A stretch of DNA of 64,000 bases, from assembly GCA_031315865.1 (NCBI GenBank), contig JALDRJ010000002.1:1958001-2022000 (forward strand), in the 5' to 3' direction. Below are positions 34,553 through 43,221 of the stretch, piece by piece; within the stretch, counting starts at the first letter, position 1, and the number at the start of each line of letters is the position of its first letter. The notes under the pieces are model-generated. The model searched no databases and was not told the origin of the DNA. It saw only the letters and a list, made by a program, of their open reading frames with translations. The position numbers and the translations under genes were made by a program. This stretch comes from Nitrospirales bacterium (GTDB lineage: Bacteria; Nitrospirota; Nitrospiria; Nitrospirales; UBA8639).

Positions 34553-36298
34553 ATGGCTTCTCCTTCTCATGGGACGACAACGAGCCCTTCTCACAAAGGG
34601 ACTGATCCGGCTTCCCGGGATCTCACAAAGTTACGAACACTCCTGCTCGCTCCTGAGCAACGACAACTCGAGAACATACAAAAAAAAATAGACTCGCTCT
34701 CCATTGACGAGAAGAGTGTCGGGCGCATTTTGCCGAATGCCATCATATTGCGCTCTCAACAGGATTCGCAGCTCGCGAAGTCCCTGTCTCCGATCATCGA
34801 AGACAGTTTTTCCCATTCCATTCAAAAGTCTCCTCAAAAGATTGCCGATGCTATTTCACCAATCATGTCGCCCGCGATTCGCAAGGCTATCCTCGCGGCG
34901 TTGCGTGGGATGGTGCAGTCGCTCAACCAAACATTAGAACACAGTGTGTCTCTCAAAGGGTTGAAGTGGCGAGTCGAAGCGTTTCGCACCGGAAAACCGT
35001 TCGCGGAAATCGTTCTGCTCCATACGCTGCGTTTCCGTGTGGAGCAAGTGTTTCTCATTCACCGTGAAACAGGCATTCTGCTTCAGCATGCGGCTGCAGA
35101 AATCGAGTCGATACAAGACGAAGAAGTCGTTTCCGGTATGTTGACGGCCATTCAAGATTTTGTGCGAGATTCCTTTGGCGGAAAGCAGGCTGATGTCCTG
35201 GAGTCGCTTCGTGTCGGAGAATTGACGGTTTGGATTGAACAGGGCCCCCAGGCTCTCTTGGCCGGAGTGATTCGGGGGAATCCTCCCCAGGAATTGCACG
35301 AAGTTTTTCAGGACGCCCTTGAGACGATTCATGTCGAATGCTCATCGACTTTTGACCGGTTTTCAGGAGATGTGAGTGCGTTCGATCGGGCGCGCCCTGA
35401 TCTGGAAGACTGTCTGCAGGCGCAATTTCAAGGGAATTCATCGAAGCCTTCCTTCCTGCTCTTAACTTGGCTGGGTCTTATCGGTGCCGGACTGGTCTGG
35501 TGGGGGGGCTTGGCTTACATGGAACATCAACGGTGGGCACAGTTTCTCAAGCAGATTGAGCAGGAGCCTGGCATCATCGTGACCTCGGTAAGTCAAGATC
35601 ATGGAACGAGTATTGTCAATGGTCTCAGAGATCCTCTTTCGGTCGAACCAGCCGAACTCGCCAGACAGGCTGGATTGTCTCCTGAATCCATCGAATTTCG
35701 GTTTGAGCCCTATTTTTCGACAACCCCGGAATTTCTGGAATTGAGAGCATTATCTCTCTTGCAGCCGCCACCATCAGTCAAGATGACCGTGGAAAACGCA
35801 CATCTTCTGGTCTCCGGTAAGGCTCCCCACGACTGGGTGCGTCGCCTGGAAAACTTTTCTCAAACCATTCCAGGACTCACGAAAGTGGTTACTGAACATC
35901 TCATTGATACAGATGTGGAACGTTTTGATGCACTTCGTGGGAAATTAGAGAAGACTCACATTTTCTTCTCAAAGGGCAGCTCCCATTTATCTGGACCTGA
36001 GGCAATGGATCTGAACAGCCTTTCTCAACTCATTCATCAACTGGACGATTCAGCCAGAAATCTCAACCAACTCGTGAGGGTGGAAATACGAGGACAGACC
36101 AGTCAGGACGGCTCGTTAGAGACGAACAGGAAGCTTCGGCTTGCTCGGGCTTCTTCCGTATTACAGAGTCTCAGGCTTTCTGGTTTAACCAATACGCAGG
36201 TTGAAGCCGTGGGGTCAAAAAGTGATGATTCCAAAGAGAAAACGATCGATCCTGACTCGTCTCGGCGTGTCTTGTTCAGGGTGAAATTGATCAAGTGA
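34553..36298 (+). CDS. single-pass membrane protein with C-terminal OmpA-like domain
   Basis: The 581-aa protein has a long cytoplasmic N-terminal region (about 1-298) without a recognised fold and one transmembrane helix around residues 300-320. A possible BON-like segment follows at about 405-450 (LVSGKAPHDWVRRLENF), and a C-terminal OmpA/MotB peptidoglycan-binding-like domain occupies 464-581. That domain holds the usual VRVEIRGQTSQDGS...NRKLRLARASSVLQSL pattern. The orientation predicted is cytoplasmic N-terminus and periplasmic OmpA domain. It lies 22 bp from a Ras-like GTPase gene, which suggests that the N-terminal region is the GTPase partner. Confidence 0.85.
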   Translation: MASPSHGTTTSPSHKGTDPASRDLTKLRTLLLAPEQRQLENIQKKIDSLSIDEKSVGRILPNAIILRSQQDSQLAKSLSPIIEDSFSHSIQKSPQKIADAISPIMSPAIRKAILAALRGMVQSLNQTLEHSVSLKGLKWRVEAFRTGKPFAEIVLLHTLRFRVEQVFLIHRETGILLQHAAAEIESIQDEEVVSGMLTAIQDFVRDSFGGKQADVLESLRVGELTVWIEQGPQALLAGVIRGNPPQELHEVFQDALETIHVECSSTFDRFSGDVSAFDRARPDLEDCLQAQFQGNSSKPSFLLLTWLGLIGAGLVWWGGLAYMEHQRWAQFLKQIEQEPGIIVTSVSQDHGTSIVNGLRDPLSVEPAELARQAGLSPESIEFRFEPYFSTTPEFLELRALSLLQPPPSVKMTVENAHLLVSGKAPHDWVRRLENFSQTIPGLTKVVTEHLIDTDVERFDALRGKLEKTHIFFSKGSSHLSGPEAMDLNSLSQLIHQLDDSARNLNQLVRVEIRGQTSQDGSLETNRKLRLARASSVLQSLRLSGLTNTQVEAVGSKSDDSKEKTIDPDSSRRVLFRVKLIK

Positions 36299-36322
36299 AA
36301 ACTATGGAGGCCAAAAAAAACG

Positions 36323-36820
36323 ATGATTCAGAAGAAAGTGTGTATGTTGGGAGCTTTTGCCGTAGGAAAAACGAGCCTGGTGAGGCAATATGTTTCAGGG
36401 ATTTTCTCAGAAAAATATCACACAACCGTCGGCGTCAAAATCGATAAAAAAGTGGTTGAGGTGGATGGCCAGGAAATGACCCTGATTCTATGGGATTTAC
36501 ATGGAGAAGATGAGTATCAAAAGATTCGGGCATCATATTTGCGGGGATCATCGGGATATTTGCTCGTGGTCGATGGGACTAGACCAAAAACTTTAGAAGT
36601 AATGGAAAATCTTCATCGAATGGCTGAGGAACAACTTGGTGTCCTGCCTTTTGTGGTGGTCTTGAATAAAGCCGATGTCTTGGATCAATGGGAAATCAAG
36701 AAAGAAACGATCTCGACGTTAGAAGCGCGGGGGTGGGTCGTCATTCAAGGAAGCGCAAAAACAGGAGAAGGGGTGGAGGAAGCTTTTTTGGCCCTTTCTC
36801 GTCAAATGGTTTCTCTGTAA
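36323..36820 (+). CDS. Ras/Rab-like small GTPase
   Basis: A 165-aa single-domain GTPase of eukaryote-like Ras/Rab type. G1 is GAFAVGKTS (K16, T17), G2 is in YHTTVGVKI, G3 is WDLHGEDEY, G4 NKAD and G5 GSAKTGEG. In G3 the canonical WDTAGQE is changed: the position of catalytic Gln61 of Ras is Glu. No lipidation cysteine is at the C-terminus, so membrane attachment would rely on a partner. GGAGG lies upstream of ATG 36323, and the next gene begins immediately after its stop (TAAATG). It is not MglA in overall motif wording, but an analogous role is possible. Confidence 0.9.
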   Translation: MIQKKVCMLGAFAVGKTSLVRQYVSGIFSEKYHTTVGVKIDKKVVEVDGQEMTLILWDLHGEDEYQKIRASYLRGSSGYLLVVDGTRPKTLEVMENLHRMAEEQLGVLPFVVVLNKADVLDQWEIKKETISTLEARGWVVIQGSAKTGEGVEEAFLALSRQMVSL

Positions 36821-37189
36821 ATGGAGTCGTATCCCTCACCTATCGAAACCTATCTTCGTCAACAAATTCTCGCATGTCGGCACCCGGCTTTCTTCTATAT
36901 TAGTTCTGAATGTCAAACTCTCGAAGTGGGTGGTTCGTTAGCTCACTATGGCCTGCAGTATTGTCGAGTGGGGCAATGTATAACCGATCGCGTCTGTTTT
37001 TTGCACGGTCTGATCCCACTCTATGGAGAGTCCATCATCATTCCCCTTTTGCAATTTAATGTCAGGCAGTATATCGATGTCCATTTATTTCCTGGAACGA
37101 CAGGTGACTGGGTCTTATTGCTTGATACAACAGATCAGGCGCTGCAACAACAGCGGGTGCAGCAGTTAGCCTATCGGGAGTCTTCGTAG
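36821..37189 (+). CDS. small protein, possible PAS-like partner of the GTPase
   Basis: A 122-aa protein whose start codon directly abuts the GTPase stop (TAAATG), implying coupled translation. Its sequence (FFYISSECQTLEVGG..., then PLYGESIIIPLLQFN, IDVHLFPG, WVLLLDTTDQALQQQRVQQLAY) resembles the PAS-like sensory domains seen beside Ras-like GTPases in other bacteria, but I cannot assign a family firmly. It has no signal peptide or membrane helix. Context suggests a sensor or regulator of the GTPase. Confidence 0.75.
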   Translation: MESYPSPIETYLRQQILACRHPAFFYISSECQTLEVGGSLAHYGLQYCRVGQCITDRVCFLHGLIPLYGESIIIPLLQFNVRQYIDVHLFPGTTGDWVLLLDTTDQALQQQRVQQLAYRESS

Positions 37190-37323
37190 GCTCATCTCTG
37201 TAGATTTCCCGCAATATCTTTCTTTCAGGCTCTGCCTTGGATCGTCATGAGTTCTCAAGGCGTTTATTCATCGGCTGGCGGAACTGCGAAGGTTTTCATC
37301 ATATACACTGTTCCTCGTTTCTG

Positions 37324-39111
37324 ATGATGAACGACTCCTCTCTCTTGACAGCGCTCACTGAGGCTCTCTCCATCCTGGTTTTTAGGCAGGAGCGGTCTTC
37401 ACAGGACTTTGATCCGGTCGGAACAATTCCAGAATGGACGCGTCTGTTGACCGGAAAAGCTCAAGAGGAGGCTGCGGATCTTTCCGCCATTCTTCTCTCG
37501 CCATTTCTACAACATTTTTTGAAAGACGTCCGTGCATTGTTCACTTCACAATCCAAAGGCAAACTGACATCAGGAATCTGGAGCGAGCGGGGTGTAGACG
37601 ATCGAGACTATCAGTTCGAAGCGGTCGCAGTCGCAGGCCTTGACTGTCACCTCTTGTTGATCCAACGGCTCGGAGACGAGGGGATAGATATCCAACAGGT
37701 ACTCCAGACAGCGAGGGAACGTGGCTTACAGCATCATCACGCGATGACGGAACAGCAGAGAGTTCAGCGAGTCCTGGGTGGCCGGCTGGAACAGAGCGAA
37801 CAACTTCGCGATGACTTAGTCGCGATACTCGATCGCTTGCAATTGGGAACAATCATGACCGATCAGAGCAGGAAAATTTCCTTTGTCAGCCAGACGGTGC
37901 ATCGACTTCTGGGGATGGGGAAGGCAAGTGTGATCGGACTTCACTGGAAGGAGCTTCCTGTCTTTTCGGTTGAACAGCGAGCGGCGCTCGAAATGATGCT
38001 GGCCCGTCCGGCTAGGGAGCGAACCAAAGTCCCCATCGTGGTCGAACAGAGAAAAGGAGGGCGAATCTCGCTTGAAATCGATATCCAGGAAGATCCGCGC
38101 AACGCCGATCGAACAATCTTTTTTCTCTATGATGTTACGGAGGTGGAGGATCTACGAGGAGAACTTTCAGAAAAAAGTCGGTTTTTTGATCTTGTCGGAA
38201 AGAGCCGAGCAATTACGGACATCTACAAGCGAATTGAGGATATCGCTCCCGTCGAAGCCACGGTTCTTATCGAAGGCGAGACGGGCACGGGCAAGGAGCT
38301 GGTCGCGCGAGCTATCCATGAAGCGAGTCCTCGACGGGACGGTCCTTTCATCGCGGTGAATTGTGCCGGGTTAACAGATTCACTCCTCGGGAGCCAGTTG
38401 TTTGGGCATAAACGAGGGGCCTTTACCGGAGCGACTCATGATCATCAGGGCTTTTTCGAAGCTGCGCAAGCGGGCACCCTCTTTCTGGATGAAATCGGTG
38501 ATATGCCATTGAGCATCCAAACGACTCTGCTTCGGGTGCTCCAGGAAAAAGAGATCATGCGCTTGGGAGAATCACATCCCCGAAAAGTGGACGTTCGAGT
38601 CGTCACGGCCACACATCAAAATCTCGCGGAGCTGGTCCAGACTGGAAGTTTTCGAGCGGACCTTTTATACAGGGTTCGAGTGGCAAGATTGTCTCTTCCG
38701 ACGTTACGGGATCGGCGGGAAGATATTCCTCTTTTAGCGGACGTCTTTTTCCGGCAGGCTCGTACGGTGACGAAAAAAATGGATATCCAGGAAATTAGCC
38801 CAGATGCGATGCAGCAGCTTTTACGGTATCGATGGCCTGGAAATGTGCGTGAGCTGAAAAGCGCATTGGATTATGCCTTCATCCATAGTCGAGGACCGGC
38901 CATATTACCTGCAGACCTTCCGCCAGAATGTTTTGAGGCGCCAATGAGCGTCTCGACCACTCTCGACCCCGAACTTGATGAGCGAGAACAGATTCTTGCA
39001 GCTCTGAAGCGCGCCAAAGGCAAGCGAGCGTTAGCCGCCAGAATGCTGGGGATGAGTCGCTCCACCTTCTACCGTCGTTTGGAGGGTTTCGGTATTTCCT
39101 CCCAGGAATAA
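37324..39111 (+). CDS. sigma-54-dependent transcriptional activator with PAS domain
   Basis: A bacterial enhancer-binding protein of about 595 aa. Order of regions: an unassigned N-terminal domain (about 1-160), a PAS-like domain (about 165-290), the AAA+ domain with GETGTGKE and GAFTGA (sigma-54 contact), then a Fis-type helix-turn-helix at the C-terminus (ALKRAKGKRALAARMLGMSRSTFYRRL). ATG 37324 or 37327 is preferred to the TTG at 37237. It is the last member of the coiled-coil, OmpA, GTPase, PAS-like set and may link that module to transcription. No obvious -24/-12 promoter was found with confidence near it. Confidence 0.92.
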   Translation: MMNDSSLLTALTEALSILVFRQERSSQDFDPVGTIPEWTRLLTGKAQEEAADLSAILLSPFLQHFLKDVRALFTSQSKGKLTSGIWSERGVDDRDYQFEAVAVAGLDCHLLLIQRLGDEGIDIQQVLQTARERGLQHHHAMTEQQRVQRVLGGRLEQSEQLRDDLVAILDRLQLGTIMTDQSRKISFVSQTVHRLLGMGKASVIGLHWKELPVFSVEQRAALEMMLARPARERTKVPIVVEQRKGGRISLEIDIQEDPRNADRTIFFLYDVTEVEDLRGELSEKSRFFDLVGKSRAITDIYKRIEDIAPVEATVLIEGETGTGKELVARAIHEASPRRDGPFIAVNCAGLTDSLLGSQLFGHKRGAFTGATHDHQGFFEAAQAGTLFLDEIGDMPLSIQTTLLRVLQEKEIMRLGESHPRKVDVRVVTATHQNLAELVQTGSFRADLLYRVRVARLSLPTLRDRREDIPLLADVFFRQARTVTKKMDIQEISPDAMQQLLRYRWPGNVRELKSALDYAFIHSRGPAILPADLPPECFEAPMSVSTTLDPELDEREQILAALKRAKGKRALAARMLGMSRSTFYRRLEGFGISSQE

Positions 39112-39246
39112 TAGACCGAACCCCAAATCTAGATTACCCTAAACTTAGAGCAAACAGTAAGCCGAAGAATAAAGAAATGGTGCGCTCTGAACAATATGAC
39201 GTCACCGATATGCACACGGACGTGTGATTTATCAACAGGAGGAATT

Positions 39247-40302
39247 ATGAAACAAGGAGTATGGGGCTGTGTTGTGTTGCTCGTGATGATGCTGGCGCTT
39301 CCCGCCCACGCTGGGGTCATCGCTCAGGTCGATCTCAAGGATGGAAGCCGCTTACTGGGCGAAATTATCGACATGACTGACGGGAACTTGAAGATGAAAG
39401 CGGCGTTTAGCAAAAGTGACCCCATTAGTATTCTTTGGAGTGAAGTTGTTGGGATAACGTCTGAAGAGTCCATGAGCTTTGTCCTGAAGGACGGGATTGT
39501 CCTGAACGGAAAGCCCAAGATGGTCGAACCCGGCAAGTTAGAGATGCAAACGACGATCTTGACACGTCCACTTCCTGTCGATGTGCATTCGATTCTTGCC
39601 GTGAATCCTCCCGAAAAAAAAGCAGTCGAATTTACCGGCAACCTCAATTTTGGCGGTTCTATTAACTCCGGAAATACCCATCTCAAGAATGCGAGTCTTC
39701 TGGGTGAGCTCGTGGCTCGGAGTGATCGGATGCGCCTCACCTTACAGGCTCGGTGGATCTATGGGGAAAATGACAACACCATCATCGCGCGTAATGCGTA
39801 TGGGCTGATCAAGCTTGACTTCTTTATCACCAAGCGTTTTTACGCCTATACCAGCGCGATTTTTGAACAAGATACGTTTCAAGACTTGCAACTTCGAACC
39901 TCGATCAATGCAGGACCCGGGTATCAATTTATCGATGTGGGAGATTTTACGAGCCCCTATTTGAAGGATATGAAGCTCAGCGCTGAAATTGGTTTTGGGT
40001 TCTTTAATGAAGATTTCAAAGTGGCTGAAGATAAAAGTTATGCGACCGGTCGATGGGCCGTAGATTTTTTGTGGCCCGTGTTGCCGACTGTCACGTTCTT
40101 TCACCAACATCAGGGATTTCCTTCTCTGGAGGATACGAGCGACTTTTATGTGATCACTCAGCAAGGCGTCCGGGTCAAAGTGTGGAAGGACTTTATTTCA
40201 AGTCTTCAGATCAATTGGCGGTATGACAACACACCTTCTCCAGGGAATAAAAAATCAGATTTTCTCTATCTCCTCACGTTGGGGTATAACTTCGTATCTT
40301 AA
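39247..40302 (+). CDS. DUF481 outer-membrane protein
   Basis: A 351-aa protein with a signal peptide (MMLALPAHA-G) and a C-terminal half of alternating strands ending in an aromatic residue pattern (LLTLGYNFVS), typical of DUF481/YdiY-like beta-barrels. The N-terminal mature part resembles SH3-like or small beta repeats (VDLKDGSRLLGEI, VLKDGIVLNGK). ACAGGAGG precedes ATG 39247. An upstream in-frame start at 39196 would put a non-signal tail before the signal peptide. The function is unknown. It is downstream of the sigma-54 activator, and the 135-bp gap could contain an activator-dependent promoter. Confidence 0.87.
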   Translation: MKQGVWGCVVLLVMMLALPAHAGVIAQVDLKDGSRLLGEIIDMTDGNLKMKAAFSKSDPISILWSEVVGITSEESMSFVLKDGIVLNGKPKMVEPGKLEMQTTILTRPLPVDVHSILAVNPPEKKAVEFTGNLNFGGSINSGNTHLKNASLLGELVARSDRMRLTLQARWIYGENDNTIIARNAYGLIKLDFFITKRFYAYTSAIFEQDTFQDLQLRTSINAGPGYQFIDVGDFTSPYLKDMKLSAEIGFGFFNEDFKVAEDKSYATGRWAVDFLWPVLPTVTFFHQHQGFPSLEDTSDFYVITQQGVRVKVWKDFISSLQINWRYDNTPSPGNKKSDFLYLLTLGYNFVS

Positions 40303-40356
40303 CGCGTGGTCGCAAGACGTCACCTTCCCTACCTCCGTTTTTTCACTAATTCTCTT

Positions 40357-40400
40357 TGGTACACATTCTGAGACAGTTGACTGTCTGAGAATGTGTGCCA
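40357..40400. repeat. 44-nt near-perfect hairpin
   Basis: Two 21-nt arms (40357-40377 and 40380-40400) separated by TG; 20 of 21 positions pair, with one G-G mismatch and one wobble. It contains GAGACAGT / ACTGTCTG. No T tract follows, so it is not a simple intrinsic terminator. It lies after the DUF481 gene and before a receiver-domain gene, and could be a REP- or MITE-like element or an RNA-level element. Confidence 0.85.
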
Positions 40401-40525
40401 GGTTCATGATGCCAACAAATGGTCTTTATCTAACTCATTGAAAGAAAAGGAAGTTGTTTTGGCATTATATTTGACTATCTCTGACGAAGAGGGATGCATA
40501 GACGAGACTGGTAGGGGAGGCCGTG

Positions 40526-40972
40526 ATGGGAGCAAAAATTGTGGACGGTCACCAGAGTTTCAAGGGGACAGAATCAGAGACTTGTCTTATGCGTCGTGTT
40601 GTGATTGTCGAGGATGATCCGATCGTGCTTCATTTTCTCCATCGTATGTTGAGTATTCAAGGTTATGATTGCTTGGCCTTTCAGCAAGAACAAGAGGCGC
40701 TTCAATGTCTTCGAGCTCATCGGCCGGCGCTGATTATCACGGGTGATCCAATGCCGTCGATGACGATTGTGCAGTTCTTGGAGCATCTCTACGGTCATGG
40801 TGATGATGCACCGATTCCAGTGATCCTGTTGACGAACAAGGACGATCGGCATGATGTCTCTCGCGATGAGGCCAAGCGGTTGGGTGTTCAAACGTTTCTC
40901 GCTAAACCACTTGATTATCGAAAGATCAGTGTTGCCGTTGAAACCGCCCTTCCCGACAGGTTACGGCGGTAA
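40526..40972 (+). CDS. stand-alone receiver-like protein lacking the phospho-acceptor Asp
   Basis: A CheY-like single domain of about 148 aa: the acidic pair VIVEDDP (D30, D31), a Thr in ILLTNKDD and the Lys in FLAKPLD are present. At the phosphorylation position the sequence is ITGDPMPSM, where canonical proteins read DxMMP; Gly73 occupies the acceptor place and the Asp is shifted by one. The strong GGGGAGG before ATG 40526 supports this start; ATG 40589 (RRVVIVEDD) would give a shorter, more typical N-terminus. It could be a phosphorylation-independent pseudo-receiver. No histidine kinase is adjacent. Confidence 0.85.
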   Translation: MGAKIVDGHQSFKGTESETCLMRRVVIVEDDPIVLHFLHRMLSIQGYDCLAFQQEQEALQCLRAHRPALIITGDPMPSMTIVQFLEHLYGHGDDAPIPVILLTNKDDRHDVSRDEAKRLGVQTFLAKPLDYRKISVAVETALPDRLRR

Positions 40973-41603
40973 AGAATTGGAATGTGTGTGGTGGAAGAGA
41001 GCGGTGCATCATAGAGATAACAAAATAGAGAAAACAGAGAAATCAAAGGTTGAGGGGCGATTGTCTCGGGTTTGTTGACCGTCTTATCGGGAAAGGACAA
41101 TAGAGGGGGTGCTTTTCTGTAGGACAGTTTTGAACTCAGATAATCGTTCCTCTTTTTTTGAGGTTCAAGGTCTGAATTTCATTCAACGAACATTCCTTTT
41201 TCTTCGCAATTTCTCGGGCTTCCATCGCCCCGATTTCTGAGAGGGCACTCATATGCTCTGGTCCAGGATACGCATTTTTCTCCTTTAAGATAGCTTTCTT
41301 TCTTCCTACTCACAGTATACCACCATTATTCATTAACAACGATTTGGAACAGTTCTGAAACACTTCTGTGATCATCAGATGAGTTCTACATGAGTTTTTT
41401 TGGACCTGCCATTCATAACTCATTGGCTATCAAAAGTTTTTTCAGAAAGTGACTATGGCATGGGGATTGATAGTCTAATCATTGTATGAGATGAAGCCAT
41501 GGTTCATCCAAAGTGAGGATTTGAATGAGCCATGATTGAATAGGGGAAAATATCGCGAACGGGTCGGCAAGCAATTGCCTATCATGAGCAGAGGAGTCAA
41601 CAT
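40973..41603. other. 631-bp intergenic region with one possible small minus-strand frame
   Basis: No gene of normal size. A 38-codon minus-strand frame is listed separately. The rest is AT-rich and holds the promoter of the downstream receiver gene, which I could not resolve. No hairpin terminator with T tract was seen. Confidence 0.5.
41136..41252 (-). CDS. possible small protein of 38 aa
   Basis: The frame reads MSALSEIGAMEAREIAKKKE and continues to a stop after ...KKRGTII. On the minus strand an 8-codon frame that starts after AAAGGAG ends at the ATGA overlapping this start, the usual coupling signal. The composition is helical and charged, and the frame remains open upstream for about 20 more codons without a start, so it may be a remnant of a larger gene. 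No family recognised. Confidence 0.35.
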   Translation of the reverse strand: MSALSEIGAMEAREIAKKKECSLNEIQTLNLKKRGTII

Positions 41604-41996
41604 ATGAAACGTCTTCTAATTGTCGATGATGAACAGGATCATCGGTTGGTGTTGCAAGACATGCTTCAAAGTCACGACTATATGTGTGATGAAGCTAATG
41701 ACGGCATCATGGCGGCCGAAAAACTGTTGAGGTACTCGTATGATCTGGTGGTGACCGACTGCAATATGCCCAGGATGGATGGTCTGCAGCTTATCGATTA
41801 CATGTCTGACCATCCGAGTCTTCGCACGCTTCCGGTCATCCTTGTCACCGGCGTGATGCCTTGCTTGAGTGCGCGGGTTCGGGGCAACACAAACCTAAGA
41901 GCTGTGCATACCAAACCCTATGACATCAAAAGACTGTTGGCGTCTATAGCCAAAGCTTCTCATGAGGCAGCATGCGAAATCCCATTAGCTGGATAA
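41604..41996 (+). CDS. single-domain response regulator
   Basis: A 130-aa CheY-like receiver with acidic pocket (LLIVDDEQ), phospho-acceptor D52 in VVTDCNMPRMDG, Thr in LVTGVMP and Lys in HTKPYD. It has no output domain. AGAGGAG precedes the ATG. The cognate kinase is not in the window. It sits 630 bp after a receiver that lacks the acceptor residue, so the pair is one apparently active and one atypical receiver. Confidence 0.92.
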   Translation: MKRLLIVDDEQDHRLVLQDMLQSHDYMCDEANDGIMAAEKLLRYSYDLVVTDCNMPRMDGLQLIDYMSDHPSLRTLPVILVTGVMPCLSARVRGNTNLRAVHTKPYDIKRLLASIAKASHEAACEIPLAG

Positions 41997-42561
41997 GCAC
42001 AAGATCGCATTGATAGAATGTATCGCCATGAAAGGAATGATAGTCTAGTGATCATGAATAGAAAAGATATGGAAATTATTCCTCTTGTCCTAGCTTGTTT
42101 TCTGCTCATGCTCCTCGTATGCATCGTGTGGGAGCTGCAATGAGACTTTCCTGTGTTTCCACAGAACAGCACGAACGGCTTTAGAGTGAGTGACGGAGAT
42201 AGTGGTCTTGTGTCGGGAGAATGATCGAATCGGGTCACGGTTCCTGCTACGAATCCGCTGAGCTATAAGATGACCACCATACCCTGGCTTAGCCACACAG
42301 TCGACGATCCATTTCTGTTGGCCGGCGGCGGCTCTCTTCAGTCTCTGTGAGATGATCGTGTGCGTGATGATTTTCTCTGCGGGAACCTGGCTGAGGTCAT
42401 TTGAGTTATAGCGAATCTAAATACGTGCCAATCGATACAGACGACAAACCCCGCGCGGTACGACGTTGAACCAGACGGAAGTTATTGGAAACGGCTATCA
42501 CGAACAAACCTGTCATTGGTTAGTGGAGTAGTAGATTATCGTAACAACGAAAGACCAGCAA
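41997..42561. other. 565-bp region without a convincing gene
   Basis: A minus-strand frame stays open for about 110 codons (42090-42416) but has no start codon with a ribosome-binding site and no recognised similarity; it may be a decayed gene. Otherwise I see no hairpin, RNA gene or repeat. Confidence 0.5.
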
Positions 42562-42990
42562 ATGCGCACTACCTCATCACTCAACAGTCTAATCCTGACG
42601 TGTTGTGTGCTCTTTTCCGGGTGTTCATCGTCCAAGCCTGTTCTATATCCTAACCAAGCCTATCAAGAAGTCGGGAAGGAGAAAGCCGAACAAGATATTG
42701 CGCTGTGCGAGGAATTGGCCGAGCAATACGTTCAGCAATCCAACAAGGGAGAACAGGTTGCGGGGAAAACGGTGATCGGAGGAGCGGCTGGAGCGGCATC
42801 AGGAGCCGTTGGAGGAGCGATCACCGGAAATGTTGGAGTGGGAGCAGCCGCTGGCGCGGCCGTTGGTGCGACGTATGGGTTGCTGCGAGGGATTTTTGCT
42901 TCCGGAGGTCCGGAAGCCAACCCAACGTACCGTAAGTTTGTGGATCGTTGCTTACGCGAAAAAGGCTATGAACCCATGGGATGGGACTAG
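42562..42990 (+). CDS. glycine-zipper lipoprotein
   Basis: A 142-aa protein with a lipoprotein signal peptide (lipobox LFSGC, Cys near residue 21) and a Gly/Ala-rich glycine-zipper segment (GGAAGAASGAVGGAITGNVG and following) as in the YMGG/17-kDa surface-antigen-type families. A C-terminal FVDRCLREKGYEPMGWD segment is common in these proteins. It is probably attached to the outer membrane. Two hairpins follow the stop. No operon partner is evident. Confidence 0.88.
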   Translation: MRTTSSLNSLILTCCVLFSGCSSSKPVLYPNQAYQEVGKEKAEQDIALCEELAEQYVQQSNKGEQVAGKTVIGGAAGAASGAVGGAITGNVGVGAAAGAAVGATYGLLRGIFASGGPEANPTYRKFVDRCLREKGYEPMGWD

Positions 42991-42992
42991 AA

Positions 42993-43011
42993 GGCATGTA
43001 ATCTACATGCC
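42993..43011. terminator. hairpin downstream of the lipoprotein gene
   Basis: GGCATGTA, loop ATC, TACATGCC: a perfect 8-bp stem starting two bases after the stop. A weaker ACCTT / AAGGT stem follows around 43021. No T tract is present, so terminator function is likely but not certain. Confidence 0.5.
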
Positions 43012-43221
43012 AATTGGAAGACCTTATCTTCAAGGTAGGATGTCCAACAATGGCCATGAGCGTCTCAACAACCGCCTCCTAGGACGCTTGTGATTGAAAT
43101 ATCAGAAGCCGTCGGACTCCAATCTAGCCTGTCTGTTCATTGAGCCTCAAAGCCATCAACTATCACGTTCTAGGACACCTCCAATTCATCATATGTTTAA
43201 GTAGAGAAGGCAAAATCGGCG

